Source: an uncultured Granulosicoccaceae bacterium
Lineage (GTDB): Bacteria > Pseudomonadota > Gammaproteobacteria > Granulosicoccales > Granulosicoccaceae
Length of the DNA: 64,000 nucleotides
Direction of reading: 5' to 3'
NCBI GenBank assembly: GCA_937981955.1
Contig: CALJNA010000032.1
Coordinates: 1-64,000, forward strand
Shown: piece by piece, positions 8,255-17,140 of the stretch
Numbering within the stretch: the stretch's first letter is position 1
How the letters are laid out: every line of letters begins with the position of its first letter
Notes under the pieces: generated by a model
What the model was told of the DNA's origin: nothing
The model's input: the letters and a program-made list of their open reading frames with translations, nothing else
The model's database searches: none
Translations under genes and position numbers: made by a program

Positions 8255-9118
8255 ATGGGCCGGGTTACCATTGCTGTTCAACTAAAGAAACACAATGAAA
8301 ATCTAACTCCGCTGGAGCGGCAGCTCAGCGACGTTATTTTGCAAAATTACCCTGTATCCGGACTGGGATCTATTACCAGTCTGGCTGACGCAGCAGGTGT
8401 ATCAACACCAACGGTTGCGCGGCTGGTGCAAAAGCTTGGATTTAGCGGATACCCTGAATTTCAACAGTCTCTAAGGAAAGAACTTGATGAAGCTATATCC
8501 AGCCCATTGTCCAAGCGCGAAAAGTGGGCAAACGATGCACCAGATGAGCACATCCTGAATCGGTTTACCAAAGCAGTCATCGACAATATCAGTCAATCAT
8601 TGGGAGAGGTTGATACAAAAGAGTTTGACAAGGCTTGTGATCTTATTTCCGATTCAAGACGTCGCGTGTTTATTGTCGGTGGTCGAATAACCCGAACCCT
8701 GGCTGATTATTTCTTTCTGCACCTTCAGGTTATACGTGATCAGGTTATACACGTGGCGTCGAATTCAAACGCGTGGCCACACTATTTACTTGAAGCCAAT
8801 AAGAACGATGTGGTTGTCATCTTTGACATTCGCCGTTACGAGAACTCCACGCTTCAGCTTGCAAAGATGGCAAACGAGAGAAAAGCCAAAATTGTGTTGT
8901 TTACCGATCAGTGGACTTCGCCGGTGGCAAAGTATGCTGACATTACTTTTCGAAATAGGATATCAGTGCCGTCGGCGTGGGATTCCAGCGTTACCAGTAT
9001 GTTGCTTGCTGAAATACTGATAGCTCAAGTGCAGGAGTGCGACTGGGGAAAAACAAAAAAACGCATGGAAGTCCTTGAGGATATGTTTGATCAGACGAAA
9101 CTGTTTAGAAAGCTGTAA
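8255..9118 (+). CDS. RpiR/MurR family transcriptional regulator (HTH plus SIS domain)
   Basis: A 287-residue DNA-binding regulator. Residues 1-77 form an RpiR-type HTH (LTPLERQLSDVIL, SITSLADAAGVSTPTVARL). Residues from about 130 onward form a SIS sugar-phosphate-binding domain (RRVFIVGGRITRTLADYF, VVIFDIRRYENSTLQLAK). The start ATG at 8255 follows a G-run at 8246-8250. It is divergent from the amine/TRAP operon and is its likely local regulator. The ligand is unknown; RpiR proteins usually bind phosphosugars, but several control amino-acid or amine catabolism. Confidence 0.88.
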   Translation: MGRVTIAVQLKKHNENLTPLERQLSDVILQNYPVSGLGSITSLADAAGVSTPTVARLVQKLGFSGYPEFQQSLRKELDEAISSPLSKREKWANDAPDEHILNRFTKAVIDNISQSLGEVDTKEFDKACDLISDSRRRVFIVGGRITRTLADYFFLHLQVIRDQVIHVASNSNAWPHYLLEANKNDVVVIFDIRRYENSTLQLAKMANERKAKIVLFTDQWTSPVAKYADITFRNRISVPSAWDSSVTSMLLAEILIAQVQECDWGKTKKRMEVLEDMFDQTKLFRKL

Positions 9119-9122
9119 GGTT

Positions 9123-9749
9123 CTAAGTCGATAAATTCTGCGCTTTTCGAAAACTAACGCTTCCGGTGATTAACTGGGTTGCCAGAATCGAAATCAGGCA
9201 ATAGCCCAGAAAATAGTAGAATCCGCTACCCAGCTCTGAATTGAAATCGACCAAAGCCCGACTTTCCTTAAGACCGTTTGCTGCCAGAAACGCGACAAAT
9301 ATTGCCACAACAAAAACATCTGCCATGGACCACTTACTGGTCACCGAGCTAACCCATAGCAGTTTTCGTTTTAAATGGTCAGCAAAAGGAAAGTGGGCTC
9401 CGATAAGCAGCAAAGCCTTTAGCAGCGGAATGCCTACACTGAATAACAGAATAAGCCCAGCGACCGGCTTATGGTTGTTGATATACAGTTCTCTTGCAGT
9501 ATTTATGATGCTATTGGTCTTGTCGAACGCCGGTATTGTTCCTGATACGCGCACGTTACTGATTAGCGGGTCAACCAAGTCTTTGAACAAGCCTGGAAAA
9601 TCGTCGCTTTCATTGAACATTTTCTGTCCCACTGCAACCAGCTTTGCCTTTTCCACCGTGCCGGAAACACTTAACATGGGCTGTGTCAGGCCGGGCACCA
9701 GCATCGCATAGGCACACGCCAATAGAATAAAGCCTAGAATTTTTCGCAT
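9123..9749 (-). CDS. PqiA-like (paraquat-inducible protein A family) inner-membrane protein
   Basis: About 208 residues with an N-terminal membrane anchor (MRKILGFILLACAYAMLVPG) and three further hydrophobic segments. The segment SKWSMADVFVVAIFVAFLAANG is characteristic of PqiA-domain proteins. It is half the length of E. coli PqiA, so it carries a single PqiA unit. No PqiB/MCE partner is adjacent. I chose the ATG at 9749 because it begins the signal anchor; a GTG at 9776 is possible and neither has a clear ribosome site. It converges with rpiR, with 4 bp between. Confidence 0.75.
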   Translation of the reverse strand: MRKILGFILLACAYAMLVPGLTQPMLSVSGTVEKAKLVAVGQKMFNESDDFPGLFKDLVDPLISNVRVSGTIPAFDKTNSIINTARELYINNHKPVAGLILLFSVGIPLLKALLLIGAHFPFADHLKRKLLWVSSVTSKWSMADVFVVAIFVAFLAANGLKESRALVDFNSELGSGFYYFLGYCLISILATQLITGSVSFRKAQNLST

Positions 9750-9817
9750 CAGGGTTGAATGGAAGGGCAATTGCACGTGAATTGGTTGCAGAGTATAGCA
9801 ATTTGGGGTGTTGATAT

Positions 9818-10414
9818 ATGAGAGTCTTGCTGGTTGTATTTTTCTTACTGATCAGTGGTTGCGGCAAGTCAGCACTTGAACCCTTGCACTCTGATGATGT
9901 CATTGTTGCATTTGGCGACAGTTTGACCGCTGGTTATGGGGTGCCAAACAGCAGCGCGTACCCCGTTGTTTTAAGTGAGCTGACTGGCCTGACAGTAATT
10001 AATGCTGGGGTGTCTGGCGAAACGACTGAAGAGGGTTTGAATCGATTGCCAGAAGTCATTATCACGGAGAACCCTGCATTGATCATTCTGTTCGAAGGCG
10101 GCAATGATATTTTACGTAACCATGATTTATCGAAAACCAAACAGAATCTGGCAGCAATGATTCAAATTGCAAAAGAGCAAGAAATACAAGTTGCGTTAGT
10201 TGGCTTACCTCGCAAGCAGTTGTTTTCCAGTACTGCTGAATTTTATCGCGAACTGGCCGACGAGTACAAAATACCCCTGCAAGACGATATAGTAGCTTCC
10301 TTGTTACGAAAGCCTGCGATGAAGTCAGATAATGTTCACTTCAATGTGAAAGGTTATCGCGCTTTGGCAGAAGCAGTTGCCGACATGCTCAAAGAAGCTG
10401 GCGCGATTAAGTGA
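9818..10414 (+). CDS. tesA: GDSL/SGNH family arylesterase or lysophospholipase (TesA-like lipoprotein)
   Basis: A 198-residue SGNH hydrolase. Block I is FGDSLTAGYG with nucleophile S35; block III is GGND; block V is DNVHFN with catalytic D171 and H174. The N-terminus is a lipoprotein signal ending LISGC (C15), so the protein should be anchored in the envelope rather than free in the periplasm as E. coli TesA is. It should cleave short acyl esters, thioesters or lysophospholipids. It is divergent from the PqiA-like gene. Confidence 0.88.
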   Translation: MRVLLVVFFLLISGCGKSALEPLHSDDVIVAFGDSLTAGYGVPNSSAYPVVLSELTGLTVINAGVSGETTEEGLNRLPEVIITENPALIILFEGGNDILRNHDLSKTKQNLAAMIQIAKEQEIQVALVGLPRKQLFSSTAEFYRELADEYKIPLQDDIVASLLRKPAMKSDNVHFNVKGYRALAEAVADMLKEAGAIK

Positions 10415-10472
10415 TTTGGTGTAACTATAGCGATTCGAAAAATACGATGAGTATCTGCGCTGATTGTCCGAC

Positions 10473-10712
10473 TTAGCTTGATTTAAATTTATCTGCCAGA
10501 CGGCTCAGTTTGAATTTGACTGTGTCGGTGTCAGAAACGGATGAACCACTGTGGGCGGTTTCCATTTTCTTGCGAGCGATACTGATCATTTCGTCTGTAA
10601 CCGGCTGTTTCTTTTTCATCCGGTCACGTAGCTCTGCGTAAGTGATATCGGTAACCTGTAAATCAGTATCTGGAAGATTTGATTCAACAGGGTAATCGGT
10701 GGGCTTGTTCAT
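10473..10712 (-). CDS. Small hypothetical protein, 79 residues
   Basis: A charged, soluble, 79-residue protein with no membrane segment. It includes a lysine/arginine-rich middle (LRDRMKKKQPV) and a predicted helical C-terminus (FKLSRLADKFKSS). I do not recognise a family. No strong ribosome site precedes the ATG at 10712. The codon pattern and absence of a better reading frame make it plausible. It stands alone between the esterase and the next operon; the 271 bases after it (10713-10983) show nothing I can assign. Confidence 0.5.
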   Translation of the reverse strand: MNKPTDYPVESNLPDTDLQVTDITYAELRDRMKKKQPVTDEMISIARKKMETAHSGSSVSDTDTVKFKLSRLADKFKSS

Positions 10713-10983
10713 GGTGCAATTACAACTCTAAATCTGTTTAAAAACGCGTCTGTTTAAAGAAGTTTACTGAGCGTCTATGACAACATGGTTGCCGCTCTTT
10801 TGCCAGTGGCGTGGGTGGCGGCCAGTTCACAAAAGCAGCAAATACTTTTAATGCTTAAGGGTAGTTGGGCTGCTCGCTACTTGACGTTAACGTATGCAAA
10901 CAAAGGGCCATTGCGGCCGGAAAAGAGTTGATGCGTCGGTTTGGGCGCTGATAAAGAATTGTTCTTGACTTTTGTGATTGCAC

Positions 10984-11307
10984 TCAATGGTGTTTAAAGA
11001 CATAGTGCCAAAGCTCGACACTTTCGAAAAACCGTTCATAGAAAGATGGCAGCATGGCTTTTGCGGTATGTCTTGCTGAACTCTCCATAGCAATGGCCAT
11101 ATCTTTTTCATCACGATAGCTTACGGCCAGAACCAGTGGAATGGTTGGTCCGCCGGGCTCCTGTTCATGCCCGTAAAGTACCTGTACCTTCTGCGATGGT
11201 TGAAATTGTTCCCAAAGCGGCTGCAGTTCAGTTTGAACGTAGGCGCGCATTTCATTTTCCATTCCGGATTTAATGCTGCCTGTAAAAAACGCGTATTTTG
11301 TCAGCAT
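10984..11307 (-). CDS. Small protein, possible ferredoxin-like alpha/beta barrel
   Basis: A 107-residue protein, last in the minus-strand catabolic operon, 2 bp after the ThDP enzyme gene. The pattern of strand (YAFFTGSIK), helix (MRAYVQTELQPLWEQF), strand (KVQVLYGH), strand (LVLAVSYRDE) and helix suggests a dimeric alpha/beta-barrel fold like the EthD or antibiotic-monooxygenase families, but identity is not certain. Proteins of this fold act as small monooxygenases, isomerases or accessory subunits, so a role in the same pathway is likely. No function should be assigned beyond that. Confidence 0.65.
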   Translation of the reverse strand: MLTKYAFFTGSIKSGMENEMRAYVQTELQPLWEQFQPSQKVQVLYGHEQEPGGPTIPLVLAVSYRDEKDMAIAMESSARHTAKAMLPSFYERFFESVELWHYVFKHH

Positions 11308-11309
11308 GA

Positions 11310-12998
11310 CTATCCGCCTCTGTGTTTAAAACTGTCGCGTCGAAAGCTGTACAGTGCATCGGGGTCAACAGACACATTGACAACAGCAGGTGCATCACAC
11401 GCAAGTGCCGACTCAATGGCCGGTATAACATCGCTTAACTTATCTGCTTTGAAACCTTTCGCGCCGTATAGCTCAGCTACCTTGTCAAACGGTGGGCTGG
11501 ATACGTCAGCGCCAATGTAGCGGCCGTTAAAGAAATCACGCTGGTAAGCTTTTTCGGCGCCCCAACATTGATTGTTCATAACCACTGTAACTGTATTGAT
11601 GTTGTGATCGACTGCGGTGCTGAGTTCAGATAGCGTCATGCCAAACCCGCCATCACCCATTAAGCTGACAACCGGGCGCTCGGGCATGGCGCACTTTACA
11701 CCGAGTCCGCATGCGTAAGAAAAACCCACCAGCCCGAAGTCTAATGGGGTAAATAAGCTTTTTGGTGTCCAGTAATTTAACGCATCGGTGGCCTGCAAAC
11801 ACAATGTGCCTGCATCGAGTGTTATGGCAGCATCTTTTGGTAGAACCGACCTTAATGACTTGAACAGACCCGAGGGTTGCGTAGGGTGAGATAGCAAAGC
11901 AGCGGTGTCACGCTGTTGCAAAAAGTGTTTTCGTTCGTCTACAAATGCGCTGGTCCAGGAATCAGCCTTGTGTTTGAAGTCCAGACTGATCAGTTCCTCG
12001 ATCAGTTGTCTAGCGGCAGTGGGTGCATCGCTCCAGATACCCAGCTCGACCGGAAAAAAGCGCCCAATGGCGGTTGGCTCCAATTCTATTTGAATAATTT
12101 TGGCGTCTTCGTTTATGTTGTCATAGGTGTAGAAAGTAGAATTAAATCCGAGTCTTGTACCCAATGCTAAAATAACATCGGCTTCCAGAACCAGCCTGGA
12201 TGCAACCGGGTTACCTCTGGGGCCCATCTGTCCTGCATTAAGCCGATGTTCAAATGGTATGGCATCTCCATGACCCGGGGATGTCACAATCGGGCAGTTT
12301 AGCTTTTCAGCCAGTTCAACAGCCGCAGCGTGACCATCGGTGTTTTTGATACCGCCACCGGCAACGATTACCGGTTGGCTGGCGCCGCTTAACAGCTTGG
12401 CTGCCTGTTTTATCTCGTGTATACCCGCGGCTGGTTTTGAATGATTGCGATAACCAGCAGGTGCTTGCATGTCTGGGAAATCGGCTTGTGCAGACAGGAC
12501 GTCTCTGGGCAAATTTAACTGTACCGGTCCTTGACGTGGTGACAATGCGGTGCGAAATGCTTCTCGGAACAACTCGGGCACACGATCAACAGAAGGTGCG
12601 GTCCAGGTTTTTTTCGTCACCGGTGTAAATAACGATTGTTGATCCACTTCCTGAAAAGCGTCTCGATAAACATGGCCAGAGGACAAAGCACCGGCAATAG
12701 AAACCACTGGCGAAAAGGCTGCTTTGGCTTGCGACAATCCGGTAACCAGATTGGTGGCTCCCGGTCCATTTTGTCCTGCGAGTATGACACCAGCTTTGCC
12801 GGATGCGCGCGCATAACCGTCGGCCATGTGTGTGCCGGTACGCTCATCGTGCACGCCAACAAACTCGATGCCTTTGGCATCGTAGAGCGCGTCAAACATT
12901 TCCATAGTGGCTGAGCCTATCAGGCCGAACACATAGCGAGTATCTTCTGCTTCCAAGGCAGCAATAGCGGCCGCGCCGCCGGACATTGTTGATGTCAT
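11310..12998 (-). CDS. ThDP-dependent enzyme, acetolactate synthase / sulfoacetaldehyde acetyltransferase-like
   Basis: A 562-residue thiamine-diphosphate enzyme with the three usual domains. The cofactor-activating glutamate is E52 (VHDERTGTHMADGYAR). The middle domain contains VAGGGIKNTD. The ThDP/Mg motif is GDGGFGMTLSEL followed 25-30 residues later by MNN. The segment NNQCWGAEKAYQRDFFNGR resembles the same place in sulfoacetaldehyde acetyltransferase (Xsc) more than in biosynthetic acetolactate synthase. No regulatory small subunit, Pta or sulfite exporter is nearby, so an Xsc role is not proven. A decarboxylase or carboligase acting on a 2-oxo acid is the alternative. Confidence 0.85.
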   Translation of the reverse strand: MTSTMSGGAAAIAALEAEDTRYVFGLIGSATMEMFDALYDAKGIEFVGVHDERTGTHMADGYARASGKAGVILAGQNGPGATNLVTGLSQAKAAFSPVVSIAGALSSGHVYRDAFQEVDQQSLFTPVTKKTWTAPSVDRVPELFREAFRTALSPRQGPVQLNLPRDVLSAQADFPDMQAPAGYRNHSKPAAGIHEIKQAAKLLSGASQPVIVAGGGIKNTDGHAAAVELAEKLNCPIVTSPGHGDAIPFEHRLNAGQMGPRGNPVASRLVLEADVILALGTRLGFNSTFYTYDNINEDAKIIQIELEPTAIGRFFPVELGIWSDAPTAARQLIEELISLDFKHKADSWTSAFVDERKHFLQQRDTAALLSHPTQPSGLFKSLRSVLPKDAAITLDAGTLCLQATDALNYWTPKSLFTPLDFGLVGFSYACGLGVKCAMPERPVVSLMGDGGFGMTLSELSTAVDHNINTVTVVMNNQCWGAEKAYQRDFFNGRYIGADVSSPPFDKVAELYGAKGFKADKLSDVIPAIESALACDAPAVVNVSVDPDALYSFRRDSFKHRGG

Positions 12999-12999
12999 G

Positions 13000-13806
13000 C
13001 TAGGTTTGCTCGTTTAGAAATGAAAGTATCGGTTGGGTAAAAAGTGGCGCATCTTCCAATAATCCCAAATGTTGCAATCGCGGAATGATAAGAGTACGCG
13101 CGCCGTGGATTTCGTTTGCTATTGCATGACTCATGGCAGGCGTGCTGCCAGAATCGTTCTCGCATGTGATCACAAGTGTGGGTGTGCTAATGGGTGTATT
13201 GGGACTTACCAGCTCGCGAACACCGTTTGCTAAAACCCAGGCTGCCTGTGCATAGCTTTCGGCATCGACTTGTTCACGCCAGGCTACAACTTGATTGGCA
13301 CCGTCACTGTTTTGCAGATACTCAGACGTGAACCATCTTTTCAGCGCATCGCTCATCGTTGCTGAAGCGCCTTGCTCTTTTACTTTTTTTGCTCGTAGCT
13401 CGACCTGATGTTGTAATTCCTCGCCACGATTATGCGGCGAATTCAGAATAACCAGGCTGGTTAAATGTTGTGGATAGTCCAGCGCAAATCGTCTGTTGAT
13501 CATGCCACCGATTGAAAAACCGACAACGGACACCTTGGTGAGTTCAAGTGCGTCCAATAGTTTTGCAAGCTGATCGGCATAGACTTTAAGCGACGCAGTC
13601 TGCGGTGGTGGCGCGCTGTCCCCATGCCCATATAAATCGTAGTTCAGCACACGATAACGGCGACTAAACTCCGGCATGTGTTGTTGCCAAAGTTGGCTGC
13701 ACAAGCCAAGCCCGTGAATCAATACTATAACCGGTGCATTCTCAGGACCAACAAGCTCGTAAGCAGTGCCGTCTTCGGTTACACCATGGGTGGGTGTACT
13801 AGACAC
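13000..13806 (-). CDS. Alpha/beta-fold hydrolase
   Basis: A 268-residue alpha/beta hydrolase. HGLGLC (near 31) forms the oxyanion loop; the nucleophile elbow is GFSIGG (near 97); and the catalytic histidine lies in LQHLGLLEDAP near the C-terminus. The overall pattern resembles 3-oxoadipate enol-lactonases and aminoacrylate hydrolase RutD. It overlaps the AA_synth gene by 8 bp (GTG start 13806) and ends 1 bp before the ThDP gene, so it is part of the operon. It probably opens a lactone, ester or amide intermediate made by the flavin monooxygenase; the substrate is unknown. Confidence 0.85.
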   Translation of the reverse strand: MSSTPTHGVTEDGTAYELVGPENAPVIVLIHGLGLCSQLWQQHMPEFSRRYRVLNYDLYGHGDSAPPPQTASLKVYADQLAKLLDALELTKVSVVGFSIGGMINRRFALDYPQHLTSLVILNSPHNRGEELQHQVELRAKKVKEQGASATMSDALKRWFTSEYLQNSDGANQVVAWREQVDAESYAQAAWVLANGVRELVSPNTPISTPTLVITCENDSGSTPAMSHAIANEIHGARTLIIPRLQHLGLLEDAPLFTQPILSFLNEQT

Positions 13807-14395
13807 CTGCCGGATTGTCCACGTCTCTGCCCATTTCTTTCAGGTCTTCGTAGCGATTGCCAATGCGGTGGTTGGGGTGTCCGCCTACCGATGCGCCAAG
13901 TGCAATGATGATTTCATCTTCGGCTGGCGCATCAGGTATGCTTAAGTGGATTGTCTGGTAGTGTGATCGGCGACCGGCGTCATGTTTGTCCATTAACGGT
14001 ATAACCAGGGACGTGCCGGCTCCGCCACGCGTGTTGGCAAACACGAGATAGGTTTTTGCATCTACGGCTTCGCGATACTGGTTTCCAAACCAGAGCGTAT
14101 GCGTTAAACCCTGACCGTGCTCCATCTCACCACCCATGCCAACGACGGATGCCTTGCCATACCCTTCAATGGCATCGCCAGTGACATCCAGTATCATGCT
14201 GGTCAGCAATTTACCCAGAACAGGCCCGTTTTCTCTAATTTCGGGCTTTAAATCTTCAACATAGCCACGTCCAAACCACGGATTTTTAATAATTGCTATA
14301 GCCGACACCAGCTTGGTTGGTGTGTCGATCACCTTGCCACCTTCTTCAATTGTGGTTTGAATGTTCAAAATTGTACGGCGAATGTCTGTAGGCAT
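13799..14395 (-). CDS. AA_synth / DUF1185 family protein
   Basis: A 198-residue protein that matches the so-called amino acid synthesis family. Typical features are IKNPWFGRGYVEDL, GYGKASVVGMGGEMEHGQ and the C-terminal GGHPNHRIGNRYEDL. The family name is historical; to my knowledge no firm biochemical role is established. Its repeated pairing with luciferase-like flavin monooxygenases in catabolic clusters fits what is seen here. Conserved charged residues (E, H in GGEMEHG; R, H near the end) could form an active site. It starts at ATG 14395 with AGGA ten bases upstream. Confidence 0.82.
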   Translation of the reverse strand: MPTDIRRTILNIQTTIEEGGKVIDTPTKLVSAIAIIKNPWFGRGYVEDLKPEIRENGPVLGKLLTSMILDVTGDAIEGYGKASVVGMGGEMEHGQGLTHTLWFGNQYREAVDAKTYLVFANTRGGAGTSLVIPLMDKHDAGRRSHYQTIHLSIPDAPAEDEIIIALGASVGGHPNHRIGNRYEDLKEMGRDVDNPAGV

Positions 14396-14410
14396 TGATT
14401 AGGTATCCTG

Positions 14411-15442
14411 TTAAGAAAAGGCTGGCATCACTTTATCGATAAAGGTTTGCAAAGAGCGCTTTTGTACATCTTGAGATAAACCCATGGACGCATAGTAAAT
14501 AAATGCATCAACGCCTATATCTTCATATTGCTTCAATTTTGCGATCGCCGTTCCGGGGTCACCAAACATCAGATTTTCTTCCAGCATGCCAGGTTCTACT
14601 CTGACATTACCGTCGAGTTCTTCGAGTGGTACGTTGTCCGGGTAGCCATTAACGACATCACCCTTTTTCATCATCAAGTTACCGAACTTGCCCAATACAT
14701 TTCTTATTGCATGCATTGAAGCGGCTCGGTCTGCTTCGGACTCATATACCGATGTGTGGCGCATTAACGCAAAACTGCCATCCCAGCCGTTTGCTTTTGC
14801 AATTGCCTCATCAAGCTGGCCGCGGTATTTCTCTGCTTCACTAAACGGCAGTGTCAGTGGCCAGCACATAATGTTGCACTGGTTGGCTACGGCATAGTCG
14901 AAGGTTATCGGCGAGCGCGCTGCTACCCACATTGGCACATCACTTTGTAGTGGCTTTGGGCAGGATGTGGATTTTGGGAATTGCCAGTACTCGCCGTTGT
15001 GTTCAACATCGCCTTTCCAAAGTTCTTTCACCAGCGGCAACATCTCCTGCATGTATTTCCAGGAATCTGATTGTTGCAGCCCAGGTTTCATCCGGTCGAA
15101 TTCTCGCTGATAGGCACCAGAGCCTAAACCCAATTCAAGCCGTCCACCGGAAAGTAAGTCCAGCATAGCGGCTTCACCTGCGATGTTTATCGGATGCCAG
15201 TACGCCGCATTGGCAACCCCGCAGCCGAGTCGAATATTCTCGGTATGATCTGCCCACCAGGTCAGCAACTGAAATGGGTTCGGTGCAATGGTCATTTCAA
15301 GTGCGTGATGTTCAGCCGCCCAAGCAATCTCAAATCCGGCCCGGTCAGCCATCTGAATCATTTCGAGCGTGTGGTCGCGGACGCTGGCCATATCGACCTT
15401 GTCGTCCATGCGTTCCAGATTGATGGCGATATGAAATTTCAT
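14411..15442 (-). CDS. LLM-class (luciferase-like) flavin-dependent monooxygenase
   Basis: A 343-residue bacterial-luciferase-family TIM-barrel oxygenase. It has AWAAEHHALEM near the N-terminus, LSGGRLELGLGSGAY near 93, and MWVAARSP and GDPGTAIAKLKQYEDIGVD toward the end. It needs reduced FMN supplied by a reductase, which is not encoded nearby. Relatives include alkanesulfonate monooxygenase SsuD and the pyrimidine-ring-opening RutA, so C-S cleavage or ring opening of a nitrogen heterocycle are both possible. GGAG lies seven bases before the ATG at 15442. It is the second gene of the operon. Confidence 0.88.
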   Translation of the reverse strand: MKFHIAINLERMDDKVDMASVRDHTLEMIQMADRAGFEIAWAAEHHALEMTIAPNPFQLLTWWADHTENIRLGCGVANAAYWHPINIAGEAAMLDLLSGGRLELGLGSGAYQREFDRMKPGLQQSDSWKYMQEMLPLVKELWKGDVEHNGEYWQFPKSTSCPKPLQSDVPMWVAARSPITFDYAVANQCNIMCWPLTLPFSEAEKYRGQLDEAIAKANGWDGSFALMRHTSVYESEADRAASMHAIRNVLGKFGNLMMKKGDVVNGYPDNVPLEELDGNVRVEPGMLEENLMFGDPGTAIAKLKQYEDIGVDAFIYYASMGLSQDVQKRSLQTFIDKVMPAFS

Positions 15443-15489
15443 TTGTCGCTCCGTGTGAGGAATTGAGTAAGCTCAGTTTTTCGTGTGAG

Positions 15490-16965
15490 TTAACGAGGCT
15501 TGAAAGGATTGGCGATAGGATCATCGGACAAATTCATCCAGATCGTTTTGGGCCGCGTGTAGTCGTACACCGCCTGCATGCCTGCCTCACGTCCATACCC
15601 GCTGTTTTTCATGCCACCAAACTCGGCAATTGGGGATATAACGCGGTACGTGTTCACCCAAACTATGCCAGCTTTAACACGTTTAGCCATGCGCATTGAG
15701 CGAGCACTGTCTCGGGTGAATATGCCTGCCGCCAAACCGTGTTTGGTGTCATTGGCAAGTGCAACAACTTCGTCTTCTGTTTTGAATCTTTGTACCGCAA
15801 GAACCGGCCCGAATAATTCTGTATCGACAATGCTCATGCTTTGATCGGGGCACGACACTATAGTTGGTTCAAAATATAAACCCTTTGCTTGCACTCGCTT
15901 CCCACCACACAAAATCTTTCCACCCTCCTGTTCAGCCAATGCTACTTGCGCTTCAATATGAGCAAGCTGTCCTTCGGTACACAACGGACCCATCTCGGTT
16001 TCTTCAGCTTGCGGGTCGCCGATTACAATATGCCTGGCAATATTCGTCATGCGTTCAAGAAATTCATCGGCGATGTTTTCGTGCAGATAAAGTCGTGAGC
16101 CAGCAACGCAGGATTGTCCGGTTGCTGCGAAAATACCGGCAACCGAGCCATTCACCGCGCTGTCAATATCTGCATCGTCGAACACAATGAAGGGCGATTT
16201 TCCGCCTAGTTCAAGCGAGACTTCAGCAAAATTTTCTGCAGAATTTCTAATGATGTGACGAGCCGATTCAGGGCCGCCGGTAAAAGCGATGCGCGCAACG
16301 TCAGGGTGTGATGTCAGTGTTCGACCACAAGGTTCGCCATGGCCGGTAATGATGTTGACAACACCTGGTGGTATCTCTGCTTGTTCAATCAGTTTGCCGA
16401 ACTCCAAAAGAGGTGCTGATGCATGTTCAGACGCCTTCAATACAATCGTGTTGCCTGCGGCGAGTGCTGGACCGATTTTCGTTGCACTTAAAAACATCTG
16501 CGAATTCCAGGGCACAACTGCTGCAATCACACCGAGTGGTTCGCGATCGGTGAAGACGAACATATCCGGTTTATCGATTGGCAAAGTATCGCCGTGAATT
16601 TTGTCAGCAGCGCCTGCGAAGAAGTGCAAATATTCGGCGATGTAGGTCGCCTGCCACGCGGTTTCTTTGAACATCTTTCCGGTGTCGCGTGTTTCGATAC
16701 GGCCAAGGTGTTCAGAGTTTGCTGCCAACAGATCGCCAAGCCGGTGCAAGCACTTGCCTCGTTGAGTTGGCGTCATCTCACCCCAGGGTCCGTCCAGTGC
16801 TCCTTTCGCTGCAGCTACTGCAGCATTCACGTCTATTTCGGTGGCCGCTGGTACGCGCGCCCAGATTTCTCCGCTAGCAGGGTTGAAACTGTCAAAGCTG
16901 GCCTTATCCGATGCGGCAACCCATTTGCCGTCGATAAGCATCGAATACGTTTCTACCTTTTCCAT
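15490..16965 (-). CDS. Aldehyde dehydrogenase
   Basis: A 491-residue NAD(P)-dependent aldehyde dehydrogenase of standard length. E252 lies in LELGGKSPF, catalytic C286 in GQSC, and the cofactor motif FTGGPESARHI is near 228. It resembles betaine-aldehyde or gamma-aminobutyraldehyde type enzymes in layout, but this does not set the substrate. It is the first gene of the operon and divergent from the LysR gene, so it lies immediately next to the palindrome at 17092-17120. It shares little with the shorter aldehyde dehydrogenase at 1627-3000, so the two are not a recent duplication. Confidence 0.92.
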   Translation of the reverse strand: MEKVETYSMLIDGKWVAASDKASFDSFNPASGEIWARVPAATEIDVNAAVAAAKGALDGPWGEMTPTQRGKCLHRLGDLLAANSEHLGRIETRDTGKMFKETAWQATYIAEYLHFFAGAADKIHGDTLPIDKPDMFVFTDREPLGVIAAVVPWNSQMFLSATKIGPALAAGNTIVLKASEHASAPLLEFGKLIEQAEIPPGVVNIITGHGEPCGRTLTSHPDVARIAFTGGPESARHIIRNSAENFAEVSLELGGKSPFIVFDDADIDSAVNGSVAGIFAATGQSCVAGSRLYLHENIADEFLERMTNIARHIVIGDPQAEETEMGPLCTEGQLAHIEAQVALAEQEGGKILCGGKRVQAKGLYFEPTIVSCPDQSMSIVDTELFGPVLAVQRFKTEDEVVALANDTKHGLAAGIFTRDSARSMRMAKRVKAGIVWVNTYRVISPIAEFGGMKNSGYGREAGMQAVYDYTRPKTIWMNLSDDPIANPFKPR

Positions 16966-17091
16966 ATTGACTCAGCCGGTTAGTTCGGGAAAAGCAACGA
17001 TACTCTTAAGCAGTTGGAGCATAAAGAGCTCGATAAAAGTTGGGTAAAGACTAAGCGTTCTTGGTAATATTTAAAATCAAAAATTAATGAA

Positions 17092-17120
17092 CCAATAATT
17101 CGATAAAATCGAATTATTGG
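17092..17120. promoter_or_regulatory. Perfect 13+13 bp inverted repeat, probable LysR operator
   Basis: CCAATAATTCGAT (17092-17104) and its exact reverse complement (17108-17120) are separated by AAA. It lies 20 bp before the LysR ATG at 17141 and 127 bp before the aldehyde dehydrogenase start. A-T rich perfect dyads at this place are typical autoregulatory binding sites of LysR proteins. Confidence 0.65.
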
Positions 17121-17140
17121 CAAACAAAATTCGAAACCTT

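Noticed and set aside
11310-12998. Firm naming of the ThDP enzyme as Xsc
   Set aside because: The NNxxWGAEK resemblance is real, but no phosphotransacetylase, sulfite exporter or taurine genes are nearby; kept as a hypothesis only.
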